From the NCBI GenBank assembly GCA_963736695.1, contig CAVTPU010000004.1:2108001-2172000 (forward strand): a stretch of DNA of 64,000 nt. The letters run 5' to 3'. The DNA comes from CAVTPU01 sp963736695. GTDB lineage: Bacteria > Actinomycetota > Actinomycetes > Mycobacteriales > Micromonosporaceae. The translations under genes were made by a program, and so were the position numbers. Of the stretch, positions 37,105-46,737 are shown one piece after another. How positions within the stretch are numbered: position 1 is the first letter of the stretch; each line of letters opens with the position of its first letter. A model generated the notes under the pieces. It did not search any database and was not told the DNA's origin. It saw only the letters and a list, made by a program, of their open reading frames with translations.

Positions 37105-37785
37105 ATGCCATCCGCGCACGTAATCCTGCTTGCAGGCCCCTCGGGATCGGGCAAATCTTATATCGCGCGTCGAACCGGACTTCCGGTGGTCTGCCTTGAC
37201 GATTTTTATCGCGATAGTGACGATCCGATTGCGCCACGTAATGGTAATTCGGTCGATTGGGAGTCGCCGCTCGCCTGGGATCAACCGGCCGCACTCGAGG
37301 CGATCGAGACGCTGTGTCACATCGGCGAGGCCCGCATGCCGATCTACGCATTCGACGCCGACCGGCGGGTCGGTTGGCACACCACCCAGTTGGCGGGTTC
37401 GCCGCTGTTCATCGCGGAGGGCATCTTCGCCGCCGAGATCGTGGCCGCCTGCGCTCAGCGATCGCTGTTGGCCGGGGCCTTCGCACTGCGTCGTCCGCGC
37501 GGGCTGACATATCTGCGCCGGATCGCCCGAGACCTGGCCGAACGACGCAAACCGCCGGGAGTCATCGTGCGACGAGGCCTGGCTCTGCTACGCGCCGAAC
37601 CCGCCATCCTGGCGCGGCAGGCCGAACTCGGGGCGGTCCCCGCCCGCGCCCACACGATTCTCACCACGGTCGCGGCCGCTCGTCAGGCCGCGGCCAGCGA
37701 CCGTGTGGCGGGTGAACGTGTGGCGGGTGAACGTGTGGCGGATGAGACGGTCACGACTCCAGCAACGCGGCGTACGCCGGTTTGA
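37105..37785 (+). CDS. P-loop ATPase, uridine-kinase-like
   Basis: 226-aa protein with an N-terminal Walker [19 protein letters not shown] at residues 7-24, and [11 protein letters not shown] near residue 30, where uridine kinases carry the substrate-binding acidic loop. [13 protein letters not shown] near residue 100 is a likely Walker B-type strand. [19 protein letters not shown] is typical of this actinobacterial subgroup. It may phosphorylate uridine/cytidine or a related substrate; its location among nucleoside-salvage genes supports this but is not proof. The C-terminus ends in a 15-bp tandem repeat and overlaps the convergent adenosine deaminase gene by 35 nt. The start ATG 37105 has no obvious ribosome-binding site. 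Confidence 0.78.
   Translation: MPSAHVILLAGPSGSGKSYIARRTGLPVVCLDDFYRDSDDPIAPRNGNSVDWESPLAWDQPAALEAIETLCHIGEARMPIYAFDADRRVGWHTTQLAGSPLFIAEGIFAAEIVAACAQRSLLAGAFALRRPRGLTYLRRIARDLAERRKPPGVIVRRGLALLRAEPAILARQAELGAVPARAHTILTTVAAARQAAASDRVAGERVAGERVADETVTTPATRRTPV
37703..37747 (+). repeat. Three 15-bp tandem repeats at the 3' end of the kinase-like gene
   Basis: Two identical copies of gtgtggcgggtgaac and a third with four base changes. They encode RVAGE-type pentapeptides, and lie just before and slightly within the overlap with adenosine deaminase. Confidence 0.8.
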
Positions 37786-38866
37786 TCACCTCGTCGATCA
37801 ACGAGAGCCGTTCGTCGAACGGGATGAACGAGCTCTTCATGGCGTTGATGGTGAACCACCGCAGGTCGGCCCAGCCATAGCCGAACGCGTCGACGAGCAG
37901 CGCCATCTCCCGCGACATCGTGGTGCCGCTCATCAGGCGATTGTCGGTGTTCACGGTGACGCGGAAACGCAGATCCCGCAGGAGCCCGATCGGGTGCTGC
38001 GCGATCGACGTGGCCGCGCCGGTCTGCACGTTCGAGGAGGGACACAACTCCAGCGGGATCCGCTTGTCGCGCACATAGGCGGCGAGCCGGCCGAGACGCA
38101 CGTGACGCTCATCACCCGTACCCGTGGTCTCGATGTCATCGACGATGCGCACACCGTGACCGAGCCGGTCGGCGCCACACCACTGGATCGCCTGCCAGAT
38201 CGACGGCAATCCGAACGCCTCGCCCGCGTGAATGGTGAAATGGCAGTTCTCTCGCTGAAGAAACTCGAATGCGTCGAGGTGCCGGGTGGGCGGATAGCCG
38301 GCCTCGGCGCCAGCGATGTCGAACCCGACGACCCCGACCTCTCGAAACCGCACAGCCAGCTCGGCGATCTCGGTCGACCGCGCGGCGTGACGCATGGCGG
38401 TGAGCAGTGTCCCGATCCGGATCGGCCGCCCGGCCGCGCCGGCCCGGGACGCCCCTTCGGCGAAGCCCGCGAGCACCGCCTCGACGACCTCGGGCAGGGA
38501 CAACCCCGCATCGAGATGCTGTTCGGGCGCGAAGCGCACCTCGGCATAGACGACGCCGTCGTCGGCGAGGTCGAGGGCGCACTCGGCGGCGACGCGATAG
38601 AGCGCCTCGGGGGTCTGCATGACGGCGACCGTATGCGCGAATGTCTCCAGATAACGTTCGAGAGAGCCGGAGTCGGCGGCGTCGACGAACCAGCGGCCAA
38701 GCTCGTCGGGTTCGGTCGCGGGCAGTTTATGGCCGATCTCAGCGGCGAGCTCGATCACCGTGGCGGGGCGCAGTCCACCATCGAGATGATCATGAAGAAG
38801 GGCCTTCGGCGCCTGTCGGATCGTGTCCAGAGTGGGGGTCGCACCCGGGTTGGTCGTTACTTCCAT
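37751..38866 (-). CDS. add: Adenosine deaminase
   Basis: 371-aa zinc enzyme deaminating adenosine and deoxyadenosine to inosine forms. Seen: [12 protein letters not shown] (two metal His) near residue 23, the substrate-binding region [18 protein letters not shown] with His and catalytic Glu near residue 215, [10 protein letters not shown] near 240, and VNTDNRLMS near 310 with the last metal Asp. The start ATG 38866 lies six nt after a TAATGT hexamer, so the transcript is probably leaderless. The last 35 nt of coding overlap the convergent P-loop gene. Salvage context: nucleoside importer operon at 42.4-47.8 kb. Confidence 0.97.
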   Translation of the reverse strand: MEVTTNPGATPTLDTIRQAPKALLHDHLDGGLRPATVIELAAEIGHKLPATEPDELGRWFVDAADSGSLERYLETFAHTVAVMQTPEALYRVAAECALDLADDGVVYAEVRFAPEQHLDAGLSLPEVVEAVLAGFAEGASRAGAAGRPIRIGTLLTAMRHAARSTEIAELAVRFREVGVVGFDIAGAEAGYPPTRHLDAFEFLQRENCHFTIHAGEAFGLPSIWQAIQWCGADRLGHGVRIVDDIETTGTGDERHVRLGRLAAYVRDKRIPLELCPSSNVQTGAATSIAQHPIGLLRDLRFRVTVNTDNRLMSGTTMSREMALLVDAFGYGWADLRWFTINAMKSSFIPFDERLSLIDEVIKPAYAALLES

Positions 38867-38872
38867 ACGCAG

Positions 38873-38878
38873 ACATTA
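38873..38878 (-). promoter_or_regulatory. Candidate -10 (TAATGT) for add
   Basis: Minus-strand hexamer separated from ATG 38866 by six bases; leaderless geometry. It lies within the 63-bp divergent gap to the RlmA-like gene. Confidence 0.45.
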
Positions 38879-38929
38879 GTCTTGCGGCCACGGGGCGCCC
38901 CATCGGCGCCGCCACGAGAGAGGCTCGGT

Positions 38930-39778
38930 GTGCTCGACGACGTACGAACGAGGCTGCGCTGCCCGGTGTGCGGTGCCGGATTCGACGCCGATCCGGCGAC
39001 GCTTCGATGCCCGTCCGGACACAGTTTCGACCTCGCCCGCCAGGGTTATGCCAACCTTCTCACCCGCGCGGCCCCCGCCCGGACGGAGACGCCGGAGATG
39101 GTCGCCGCACGCCACGACTGGCTCAGCGCCGGCCACTACGACTTCATCACCCGGGCAGTGGCCACCGCCGTCACCGAGGCGTCGCCGACGGCCGACTCAA
39201 CGCCGGGACTCGTCCTCGATGTGGGTGCCGGCACCGGGCACTATCTGGCCGCCGTGCTCGACGCAGTCACGCACCACCACGGGCTCGGCATCGACCTCGC
39301 CAAGCCCGCCGTGCGACGCTGCGCCCGCGCGCATCCCCGGGCCGCGGCTGTGATCAGCGACGTGTGGCGGTCGTTCCCGCTCGCCGATCGCAGTTGTGAC
39401 GTGGTGCTCAACGTCTTCGCCCCGCGCAACCCGGGCGAGTTCCACCGGGTGCTGCGCCCGGACGGAGTGTTGATCGTGGTGATCCCGCAGGCACATCATC
39501 TCGGCGAACTCGTCCGGGCCGCCGGGTTGCTCGCCGTCGATCCGGACAAGGACCTCCGCGTGGACGGCGCCCTTCGACGTTGGTTCCGGCTTGACCGAGA
39601 CGACGCGTACGAGCATTCGCTCTCGCTGACGCACGCACAGGCCCGCACCCTCGTGGCGATGGGGCCGAGCGCGTGGCACACGCGCAGCAGTCAGGCCCAC
39701 GCGCGCATCGACCAGTCAGTCGAACCGATCCGGGTGACCGCTGCCGTGCGGGTGCAGGTGCACCGACCCATCGGCTGA
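38930..39778 (+). CDS. RlmA-type 23S rRNA (guanine-N1)-methyltransferase
   Basis: 282-aa methyltransferase of the RlmA/TlrB family, which methylates a guanine in helix 35 of 23S rRNA (745 or 748); the 748 type can confer tylosin-class macrolide resistance. Seen: the N-terminal zinc finger LRCPVCGAGFDADPATLRC then PSGHSFDLARQGYANLL, VLDVGAGTGHYLAAVLDA (SAM site) near residue 90, GIDLAKPAVRRCARAHP, and NVFAPRNPGEFHRVLRPDG near residue 160. GTG 38930 is chosen from the GAGAGG upstream and the immediate start of the zinc finger. It is divergent from add and ends 7 nt from the convergent DUF4272 gene. Which guanine is modified cannot be told. Confidence 0.88.
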   Translation: MLDDVRTRLRCPVCGAGFDADPATLRCPSGHSFDLARQGYANLLTRAAPARTETPEMVAARHDWLSAGHYDFITRAVATAVTEASPTADSTPGLVLDVGAGTGHYLAAVLDAVTHHHGLGIDLAKPAVRRCARAHPRAAAVISDVWRSFPLADRSCDVVLNVFAPRNPGEFHRVLRPDGVLIVVIPQAHHLGELVRAAGLLAVDPDKDLRVDGALRRWFRLDRDDAYEHSLSLTHAQARTLVAMGPSAWHTRSSQAHARIDQSVEPIRVTAAVRVQVHRPIG

Positions 39779-39785
39779 GGCGGGC

Positions 39786-40478
39786 TCAGGTCGACAGATC
39801 GACCTCTTCCCACCCGCACGGCTCCGGCTGATATGGCCCGCGCAGCACCACCGCCCACTCCAACGCCCACCGTCGCTGGCCGATCGCGTTGGAGTCGATG
39901 ACTCCCGGCAGTCGAATCTGGCGGCGTTCTGCCTCAAGATAGGCCCAATCCAGGCAATAGAACAGATCAAGGACGATGGCCGCCTCGGGCGCCGGACGCA
40001 CGGTCGGCTCCGTTCGTGTGCGCCACGCCGCGAAGGGCTCCTTCGACGGCAGATGCGGCAACTGCTCGATGAGCCCGTCCGGTGCGGGCGCCGTGGGGTC
40101 GAGGTGGGAGACGAGACCCAGCACCCACGCGAACGCGTAGAGCGCCTCCAGGTGCAGCGCGAACGACCGTTGATCGCCCTCACCCGAAGCGACGAAGCTC
40201 CACTCGGGCCGGGTCAGAAACTCCAGCAGGTGTGCGTCGAGAAGCCACGCCATCGCGGCCTCCGACGGCATCCCGAAACAGCGGGCGAGCACGACGTTGA
40301 GAACGGCCGTGCGGGCCTCCAACTCCACAAGGGGGCGCAGCGTGACCCGATCTCCCGGCTCCCAGACGAGCGGGAAGTCCGGGGGCGGCACCGGCAGCTC
40401 CAACCGGCGCAGTTGCTCCACACTGGCGGCACGGACCCGATGCGGGTCGGGCGCGGGCACGGTCACAGCACAGTCCAC
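39786..40478 (-). CDS. DUF4272 domain protein
   Basis: 230-aa soluble protein of the DUF4272 family, function unknown. Seen: R-A-A-S-V-E-Q-L-R-R-L near residue 18, RTAVLNVVLARCFGMP near residue 55, LTRPEWSFVASGEGDQRSFALHLEALYAFAWVLGL in the centre and VLDLFYCLDWAYLEAERR near the C-terminus, which are family-typical. GTG 40478 is assumed; a TTG one codon earlier is possible. A TAGAGT hexamer on the minus strand near 40525 may be its -10. It lies downstream of the nucleoside operon on the same strand, about 200 bp beyond deoA, so its own promoter is more likely. Confidence 0.75.
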   Translation of the reverse strand: MDCAVTVPAPDPHRVRAASVEQLRRLELPVPPPDFPLVWEPGDRVTLRPLVELEARTAVLNVVLARCFGMPSEAAMAWLLDAHLLEFLTRPEWSFVASGEGDQRSFALHLEALYAFAWVLGLVSHLDPTAPAPDGLIEQLPHLPSKEPFAAWRTRTEPTVRPAPEAAIVLDLFYCLDWAYLEAERRQIRLPGVIDSNAIGQRRWALEWAVVLRGPYQPEPCGWEEVDLST

Positions 40479-40684
40479 CAATTCATCGATGTGTCGACGT
40501 CCGCCTGCCTCAAACGCGGGGAACTCTAGCGTGCGCCGTCCAACGCGAAGCGGCGGCCGTCGTGCTCACGCCTCGTCAGGTTGACCGTCGGGAACCCGAT
40601 TTCTCCTGATTTATCACAGGATACCCATCCGCACCGGCGATTCGAGAGCGCTCATCGGCGATTCGCCCCTCGGAAGCGGCCACG

Positions 40685-41971
40685 TCAGGAGGAGATTCGG
40701 CCCATCACCAAGGGTGTAGGCGCCGGCGCCACGTCGGCGATCGTGATCCCCGACCGCGCGAGCTCCACCGCCGCTGGCATCCGCCGGTCGGAGTCGGCGA
40801 GCAGCTCGCACACCACGTCGCCCCGCCGCACCGTGTCGCCGGGCTTGCGGTGCACGATGACCCCCGCGGCGGCGCTGACCGGATCCTCTTTGCGGGCCCG
40901 ACCGGCGCCGAGGTTCCAGGCCGCCATGCCGATGGCGTAGGCATCGACGACCGAGACAAACCCGTCGACCTCGGCCCGCACGAACTCCCGCTCCGCCGCG
41001 ATGGGCAACGGCGCGTCCGGATCGCCGCCCTGCGCGCGGATCATCGCCCGCCACGCATCCATCGCCCGGCCATCGGCGAGGTGGTCCCGCGGATCCACAT
41101 CGGAGATTCCGGCGACGGCGAGCATCTCCTCGGCCAGGGTGAGCGTGAGTTCGACCACGTCGGCCGGACCACCACCGGCGAGCACCTCGATCGATTCGGC
41201 GACCTCGATCGCGTTGCCGACCGCGCGTCCGAGCGGGGTGCTCATGTCGGTGAGCAGTGCCACCGTGCGCACCCCGTGGGCGGTGCCGAGCTCGACCATC
41301 GTGTGCGCGAGTTCCCAGGCTTGGTCGCTGACCTTCATGAAGGCGCCCGAGCCGACTTTGACGTCGAGCACGAGAGCGCTCGTACCCTCAGCGATTTTTT
41401 TGCTCATGATCGAGCTCGCGATGAGCGGGATGGCCTCGACGGTTCCGGTGACGTCACGCAACGCATAGAGCTTGCGATCGGCGGGGGCGAGCTGTTCACC
41501 CGCCGCGCAGACCACGGCGCCGATTTCGCTGAGTTGGCGCAGAAACTCGGCGTTGGTCAGCGCGGCTCGAAATCCAGCGATGGACTCCAGCTTGTCGAGC
41601 GTCCCGCCCGTGTGGCCCAATCCCCGTCCCGACAGCTGGGGAACCGCCGCACCACAGGAGGCGACCAACGGCGTGAGCGGCAACGTGATCTTGTCGCCCA
41701 CGCCTCCGGTGGAGTGTTTGTCCACAGTGGGGCGATCGATGCTGGAGAGGTCCAACCGCGCACCGGAACCGATCATCGCGGCGGTCCATCGGGCAATCTC
41801 ATGTGGACTCATTCCGCGCAGCAGAATCGCCATCGCGAGCGCGGACATCTGCTCGTCGGCGACGACGCCTCGGGTGAAGGCGTCGACGACCCAGTCGATC
41901 TGGCGATCCGAAAGCGCGCCGCCGTCTCGTTTGACCTGAATCACGTCGACGGCGGCAAACGACTCAGCCAT
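40685..41971 (-). CDS. deoA: Thymidine phosphorylase
   Basis: 428-aa enzyme that phosphorolyses thymidine or deoxyuridine to the base and deoxyribose 1-phosphate. Seen: DVIQVKRDGGALSDRQIDWVVDAF at the N-terminus, STGGVGDKITLPLTPLVASCGAAVPQLSGRGLGHTGGTLDKLESI (phosphate and pyrimidine-binding signature) near residues 85-130, SIMSKKIAEGT, and DVKVGSGAFMK near residue 205. Its ATG 41971 overlaps the end of cdd by 8 nt. It is the last gene of the nucleoside operon. The deoxyribose phosphate it generates can feed the phosphohexomutase (22286) and DeoC (24820). Confidence 0.97.
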   Translation of the reverse strand: MAESFAAVDVIQVKRDGGALSDRQIDWVVDAFTRGVVADEQMSALAMAILLRGMSPHEIARWTAAMIGSGARLDLSSIDRPTVDKHSTGGVGDKITLPLTPLVASCGAAVPQLSGRGLGHTGGTLDKLESIAGFRAALTNAEFLRQLSEIGAVVCAAGEQLAPADRKLYALRDVTGTVEAIPLIASSIMSKKIAEGTSALVLDVKVGSGAFMKVSDQAWELAHTMVELGTAHGVRTVALLTDMSTPLGRAVGNAIEVAESIEVLAGGGPADVVELTLTLAEEMLAVAGISDVDPRDHLADGRAMDAWRAMIRAQGGDPDAPLPIAAEREFVRAEVDGFVSVVDAYAIGMAAWNLGAGRARKEDPVSAAAGVIVHRKPGDTVRRGDVVCELLADSDRRMPAAVELARSGITIADVAPAPTPLVMGRISS

Positions 41972-42422
41972 GCCGGGTCCTCACTTCCACGCTTCGATCG
42001 GTTGTGCCCAACCGACGTTCTAGGTCTCCGACGTCAAACGCGTGCGGAAGAAGGTCGGCGACCCGCACCGGCCCATCGAGACTGTCCACAAGGCAGTCGG
42101 GCCCGCCTTGCTCCCATAACAGTTGCCGGCATCGGCCGCACGGCATCACCGGAGAGCCCGAACCGTCCACACAGGAGACAGCACGCAGGCGACCGCCGCC
42201 GGTTGCGTGCAACGACGAGACCACCCCGCATTCGGCGCAGAGCACGACGCCGTAGGCCGCGTTCTCGACGTTGCACCCCACCACGACCCGACCATCATCG
42301 ACGAGGCCCGCCGCGCCGACCGGATAGGACGAGTACGGCGCGTACGCGCGCCGCATCACCTCGGTCGCCGCCGCGCGCAGATCGATCCAGGGCACGGGAA
42401 AGGCGGATGTCGTCACGATCAC
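41964..42422 (-). CDS. cdd: Cytidine deaminase
   Basis: 152-aa zinc enzyme converting cytidine and deoxycytidine to uridine and deoxyuridine. Seen: RAYAPYSSYPVGAAGLVDDG near residue 25, CNVENAAYG near residue 50, the zinc/catalytic CAECGVVSSLHA near residue 63 and PCGRCRQLLWEQG near residue 94. GTG 42422 overlaps the stop of the upstream permease gene (GTGA), so it is translationally coupled to the transporter. It also overlaps deoA by 8 nt. The C-terminus names hydrolysis-ready uridine for the phosphorylase step. Confidence 0.97.
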   Translation of the reverse strand: MIVTTSAFPVPWIDLRAAATEVMRRAYAPYSSYPVGAAGLVDDGRVVVGCNVENAAYGVVLCAECGVVSSLHATGGGRLRAVSCVDGSGSPVMPCGRCRQLLWEQGGPDCLVDSLDGPVRVADLLPHAFDVGDLERRLGTTDRSVEVRTRHG

Positions 42423-43699
42423 GCCTTCACATAGGGTTTTCCGTCGGCGGCCGGCGCACGCACCTTGCCGACCAGACCTGCCACCGCGAGGATCGTCGCG
42501 AGATAGGGCAGCATGGCGAGAAAGTCACTGGGAATGGGGCTCGCGATGCTGGCGAGATAGCTCGCGAGTTTGTCCGCGAAACCGAAGAATAGCGCCGCGA
42601 ACAGCGCGCCGGTCGGATTCCACCGGCCAAAGATCAAGGCGGCGAGTGCGATGAAGCCCTTGCCACCGATCATGTTCTTGGAGAACTGCCCGACTAGGCT
42701 GAGCGTGAAGAAAGCGCCGCCCAGACCGGCCACCACTCCGGCGAGCAACACGTTGAGATATCGCATGCCCAAGACGTTGACACCGACCGTGTCGGCCGCC
42801 GCCGGGTGCTCTCCGACAGACCGGGTCCGCAGGCCCCAGCGGGTTCGGAACAGCCCGATGTTGATGATGACGACCAGTGCGAGGGCGAGGAAAAGAAAGA
42901 GGCTGCCGGTGAAGACCGACGGCCCGAACACCGGAATCTCCGACAGCAGCGGCAGCTCCCACACGGCGAACTTGGGTGGCTGGTTGTAGTCCGCCGAATG
43001 GGGACGCATCAACTGCTCGTAGATGAACCCGGTGAGGCCGACCGCGAGCAGGTTGAGAACGACGCCGAGCACCACCTGATCGACCAGGTATCTGATCGAG
43101 AACCAGGCCAGGAGCGCGGAGATCAGGACGCCGCCGATGATCCCGCCGATGAGTCCCGCCCAGATGCTCGTGCCGATGGTGCCGAGCAACGCCGCTCCGA
43201 AAGCCCCGGTGAGCAACTGTCCCTCGATCGCCACGTTGACCACGCCTGATCGTTCGCAGAGCACGCCGGCGAGGGCGCCGAAGATCAGGGGCAGGGAGAA
43301 GAGAAATGTGCCGCGCATGATGTCGGCTAGGGGCATGAACGTGATGCCGGGTGGGGCTGCCGAGATCTGCCAGCACAGGAACGACAGGAGGAGCCCGACC
43401 AGGCCGGCGCCGAGCAGCCAGGCGAACCAGCGCCGCGCCGGGGCGACGAGCATCGCCACCCCACAGCCGATCCCGACCGCGCCGAAGCCGATCGCGCCGC
43501 CCACGCTGTCGATGTCGATGGACGCTCCGGCGGGATCGTCGGTGAGGGTGAATTGGACTTCGACCCCGGTGGCGAGGGCCCCGAAGCCGGCGGAGGCCGC
43601 GAGGCCGCATGCGACGAGCCCCGCGCCAACCCTGCGTTCCTTGCTCCAGAACCGGGCCGGCTCACGCACGGCAACGTCCGAAAGGACCAGAGTGCTCAT
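42419..43699 (-). CDS. Nucleoside ABC transporter permease 2
   Basis: 426-aa inner-membrane permease of the branched-chain/BMP-associated family. About ten hydrophobic helices between residues 25 and 410. Seen: LPLIFGALAGVLCERSGVVNVAIEGQLLTGAF near residue 135 and NVLGMRYLNVLLAGVVAGLGGAFFTLS near residue 310, a typical coupling region with the ATPase. It is separated from the preceding permease by 4 nt and coupled to cdd by a 4-nt overlap. Belongs to the BMP-type nucleoside importer with the ATPase at 45044 and lipoprotein at 46738. Substrate range (purine or pyrimidine) is inferred from the deaminase and phosphorylase in the same operon. Confidence 0.92.
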   Translation of the reverse strand: MSTLVLSDVAVREPARFWSKERRVGAGLVACGLAASAGFGALATGVEVQFTLTDDPAGASIDIDSVGGAIGFGAVGIGCGVAMLVAPARRWFAWLLGAGLVGLLLSFLCWQISAAPPGITFMPLADIMRGTFLFSLPLIFGALAGVLCERSGVVNVAIEGQLLTGAFGAALLGTIGTSIWAGLIGGIIGGVLISALLAWFSIRYLVDQVVLGVVLNLLAVGLTGFIYEQLMRPHSADYNQPPKFAVWELPLLSEIPVFGPSVFTGSLFLFLALALVVIINIGLFRTRWGLRTRSVGEHPAAADTVGVNVLGMRYLNVLLAGVVAGLGGAFFTLSLVGQFSKNMIGGKGFIALAALIFGRWNPTGALFAALFFGFADKLASYLASIASPIPSDFLAMLPYLATILAVAGLVGKVRAPAADGKPYVKA

Positions 43700-43703
43700 G
43701 CCC

Positions 43704-45047
43704 CTACCATCCCTTCGCCATGGAGGTTCCCACGGCGGAATCGGACCTGTCCGCCCGCAATTGGAACAACGCCTTGACCAACGCTGGCGCCGCGACGAAC
43801 AACACGATGAGCGCCTGAATCACGGTCACCAACTCCAGCGAAATCCCCTCATAGGACTGCATCCGGTTGCCGCCGGCACGCAGAGCGCCGAATAGCAATG
43901 CGGCGAGCACCACGCCCCACGGGCGGGCCCGACCCAGCAACGCGACCAGAATGCCGTCGAATCCGATGGTGCCGGCGGCGGCACCGGTCATCGCGTCAGC
44001 CTGGGATCCAAGGACGATGCTCGTGCCCCCGAGTCCGGCAAGCGCACCGGTGACCGCCATCACCGCGACAACCGTGCGCGGCACACTCATGCCGGCGGTG
44101 CGTGCGGCGTCGGGGTTGGCGCCCACCGCGCGCAACTCGAACCCGAAGGCCGAACGCCGCATCATCCAGGCGATCGCCGCCGTCACCAGGAGCGCGACGA
44201 TCACGCCAGCGTCGACGCGCAGCGTCTCACCGAGAAGCCGGGGCAGCTTAGCCGTGTCGAGCACGTCCTTGCTGATCGCGTCGGAGCGGGTGGGGTGGTG
44301 CACCAACGACTGCATGATCACCCAGTTGAGGAAGAGAATCGCGACGTAGTTGAGCATGATCGTCGTGATGACCTCGTGGGCTCCGGTGCGGGCCTTGAGG
44401 ATCCCCGGAATGAATCCCCAGATCAGGCCGCCCAGCGCGCCCGCAACGAGGGCGACCAGCAGATGCACGACGACTGGCAGGTCGACCAGAAATCCGGCGA
44501 GCGCGGCGAAGACCAAGCCCATGATCGCCTGACCCTGCACGCCGATGTTGATCAGACCACCACGGAACGCCACGGCGAAACAGAGCCCCGTGAAGATCAA
44601 TGGGGTGGCATAGCTGAGGGTCTCGGTAAACGGGAAGAAGACCAGGTGCCAGTCGTTGGTCCCGTCGGCCCAGCCACGCACCGCCTCCCAGTCGAGCACG
44701 CTGCCCTTGAAGAGGTTCACGTAGGCGTCGCTGACGCGCGTCCAGCTCTGGGACACCGCGTCCGCCGGTCGGGCGAAGAGGTAGGAATAGCTGTCCAGCA
44801 GGTCCGGGGTGGAGAGCACGATGAGCACTCCACCGACGACCATCGCGAGCACGATCGCCAGGACCGTCACGGTCACGTCGTTGGCGGTGACGACCTGCTG
44901 AAGCACTCGGGGCCAACGGCTCGGCGGTGGCTCCGGACGACCGTCGGCGCCCGCACCCGACGCCGACGCGTTCGACTCGCGCGCCGCCTCGTCCGAGCTC
45001 ATCGGTGCCTTGTCGGGGGAACCCGCGAAGGGCTCTGGCTCACTCAT
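43704..45047 (-). CDS. Nucleoside ABC transporter permease 1
   Basis: 447-aa permease with an acidic N-terminal extension of about 50 residues and a set of hydrophobic helices from residue 55 on. Seen: [31 protein letters not shown] near residue 165, [25 protein letters not shown] near residue 210 and [22 protein letters not shown] near residue 300, which mark BMP-associated permeases (YufP type). It overlaps the ATPase gene by 4 nt (ATGA) and precedes the second permease by 4 nt. Forms a heterodimeric channel with it. Confidence 0.92.
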   Translation of the reverse strand: MSEPEPFAGSPDKAPMSSDEAARESNASASGAGADGRPEPPPSRWPRVLQQVVTANDVTVTVLAIVLAMVVGGVLIVLSTPDLLDSYSYLFARPADAVSQSWTRVSDAYVNLFKGSVLDWEAVRGWADGTNDWHLVFFPFTETLSYATPLIFTGLCFAVAFRGGLINIGVQGQAIMGLVFAALAGFLVDLPVVVHLLVALVAGALGGLIWGFIPGILKARTGAHEVITTIMLNYVAILFLNWVIMQSLVHHPTRSDAISKDVLDTAKLPRLLGETLRVDAGVIVALLVTAAIAWMMRRSAFGFELRAVGANPDAARTAGMSVPRTVVAVMAVTGALAGLGGTSIVLGSQADAMTGAAAGTIGFDGILVALLGRARPWGVVLAALLFGALRAGGNRMQSYEGISLELVTVIQALIVLFVAAPALVKALFQLRADRSDSAVGTSMAKGW

Positions 45048-46597
45048 TTCTCTTCGCTCATTCCCGGCGTGGTGGTGTCTGACTCGGCCTGACCGGGTCG
45101 GATGCCGGCCATCAGCAGACCGATCTCCTCCCGTGGGGTCTCGGGCGGCACGATGGCGATGATCCGACCGCGATACATCACCGCGATTCGATCAGCCAGC
45201 GCGATGACCTCGTCCAGTTCGCTGGAGACGACCAACACGGCCGTGCCGATGGTTCGTTCGTGGATGATCCGATCGTGGATGAACTCGATCGAGCCGACGT
45301 CGACGCCCCGCGTCGGCTGCGCCGCGACGAAGAGCGTCAACGGGCGGGACATCTCCCGCGCGACGATGAGTTTCTGCTGATTGCCTCCGGAGAGGGAACC
45401 CGCAGTCGCCTGCGATGACGACGTACGCACGTCGAACTGCGCGATCCGCTCCCGCGCGGAGGCCTCGATGGCGGCGGGCCGCAGCGCCACCGACGATCCG
45501 TACGGAGGTTGGTCGTAGAGGTCGAGGACGAGGTTCTCGGCGACGGTGAAATCCTTGATCAGGCCGTCGACGCTGCGGTCCTCGGGAATGTATCCGACGC
45601 CACGACGCAGGATCTGTTTGGTCGACCGTCCGACGAGGTCGGCGCCAGCGAGGGCGATGGAGCCGGTGACCGGCGGACGCAGACCCATGATGGCCTCGAC
45701 GAGCTCGGTCTGCCCGTTGCCCTGCACGCCGGCGATGCCGAGCACCTCACCGCCGTGCACGATCAGATCGACGCCGTTGACGACACGCTGGTCACGGTCG
45801 TCGTCGACGGCGAGGCCGGTGATCTCCAGGACCGGATCGCCGCGGCGGGCGTCGGGCTTAGAGACCGTGAGTGCGACCGATCGGCCCACCATGAGGGTGG
45901 CGAGTTCTTCCTCACTCGCGTTCGGCGAGGTGGTGGCCACGACTTGGCCACGGCGGATGACCGTGATCGTGTCCGCGATCGCGGTGACTTCGCGCAGTTT
46001 GTGGGTGATGAAGACGATCGACTTGCCCGATTCCTTCAGTGACCGCATGACCGCGAGCAGCTCGTCGGTCTCCTGCGGGGTGAGCACCGCGGTCGGCTCG
46101 TCGAGGATGAGCAGGTCGACCTCGCGGGTGAGCGCTTTGATGATCTCGACCCGTTGTTGCACCCCGACGGGCAGATCCTCGATGACCGCGTCTGGATCGA
46201 CCTCGAGACCATAACGCCGCGAGACGTCGATCACCTGCTGTCGGGCCTGTCGACGGTCGAGCATCCCGCCGAACCCGCTGCGGACCTTTTCGGCGCCGAG
46301 CATGACGTTTTCGGTGACGCTGAAGACGGGCACGAGCATGAAGTGCTGATGCACCATGCCGATTCCGGCGGCGATGGCGTCGCGTGGACTCTTGATCCGC
46401 ACCGGCTTGTCATCGATGAGAATCTCACCCTCATCGGGCTGAAGCAGCCCATAGAGGACATTCATCAACGTGGACTTGCCCGCGCCGTTCTCGCCAAGCA
46501 GCGCGTGGATCTCCCCGTGGCCGACGACCAGATCGATGTGGTCGTTAGCGACGACGTCGCCGAAGCGCTTGGTCATCGCTCGCAGTTCGAGTTTCAC
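45044..46597 (-). CDS. Nucleoside ABC transporter ATP-binding protein (double NBD)
   Basis: 517-aa ATPase with two nucleotide-binding domains. First [22 protein letters not shown] (Walker A) near residue 35, [13 protein letters not shown] at the position of the signature, [16 protein letters not shown] (Walker B), FITHKL. Second [23 protein letters not shown] near residue 280, where Walker A is degenerate as usual for this family, [15 protein letters not shown] signature and [14 protein letters not shown]. YufO/RbsA-like architecture. GTG 46597 is chosen for GGGAGG placed 6-7 nt upstream; upstream in-frame residues are not family-like. Energises uptake by the two permeases downstream. Confidence 0.94.
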   Translation of the reverse strand: MKLELRAMTKRFGDVVANDHIDLVVGHGEIHALLGENGAGKSTLMNVLYGLLQPDEGEILIDDKPVRIKSPRDAIAAGIGMVHQHFMLVPVFSVTENVMLGAEKVRSGFGGMLDRRQARQQVIDVSRRYGLEVDPDAVIEDLPVGVQQRVEIIKALTREVDLLILDEPTAVLTPQETDELLAVMRSLKESGKSIVFITHKLREVTAIADTITVIRRGQVVATTSPNASEEELATLMVGRSVALTVSKPDARRGDPVLEITGLAVDDDRDQRVVNGVDLIVHGGEVLGIAGVQGNGQTELVEAIMGLRPPVTGSIALAGADLVGRSTKQILRRGVGYIPEDRSVDGLIKDFTVAENLVLDLYDQPPYGSSVALRPAAIEASARERIAQFDVRTSSSQATAGSLSGGNQQKLIVAREMSRPLTLFVAAQPTRGVDVGSIEFIHDRIIHERTIGTAVLVVSSELDEVIALADRIAVMYRGRIIAIVPPETPREEIGLLMAGIRPGQAESDTTTPGMSEEK

Positions 46598-46684
46598 ACT
46601 CGACCTCCCTCGTGCCAGCCAGCTACACCGACGCCGCTGGCATGAAATAGCGCGTGGCGTCGCATCGCCGCCAGCGGTCAAGCG

Positions 46685-46723
46685 GCCGGCCCCCGCGGTG
46701 ATGATCTCACCATGGGGGCCGGC
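46685..46723 (-). terminator. Intra-operon hairpin after the lipoprotein gene
   Basis: Perfect 10-bp outer stem (46685-46694 with 46714-46723) enclosing an inner stem ggtga/tcacc (46697-46701, 46707-46711). It lies between the lipoprotein gene and the ATPase gene. Such hairpins can partially terminate or protect the upstream mRNA, giving more binding protein than transporter. Confidence 0.65.
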
Positions 46724-46737
46724 GACTTGTCACTACA

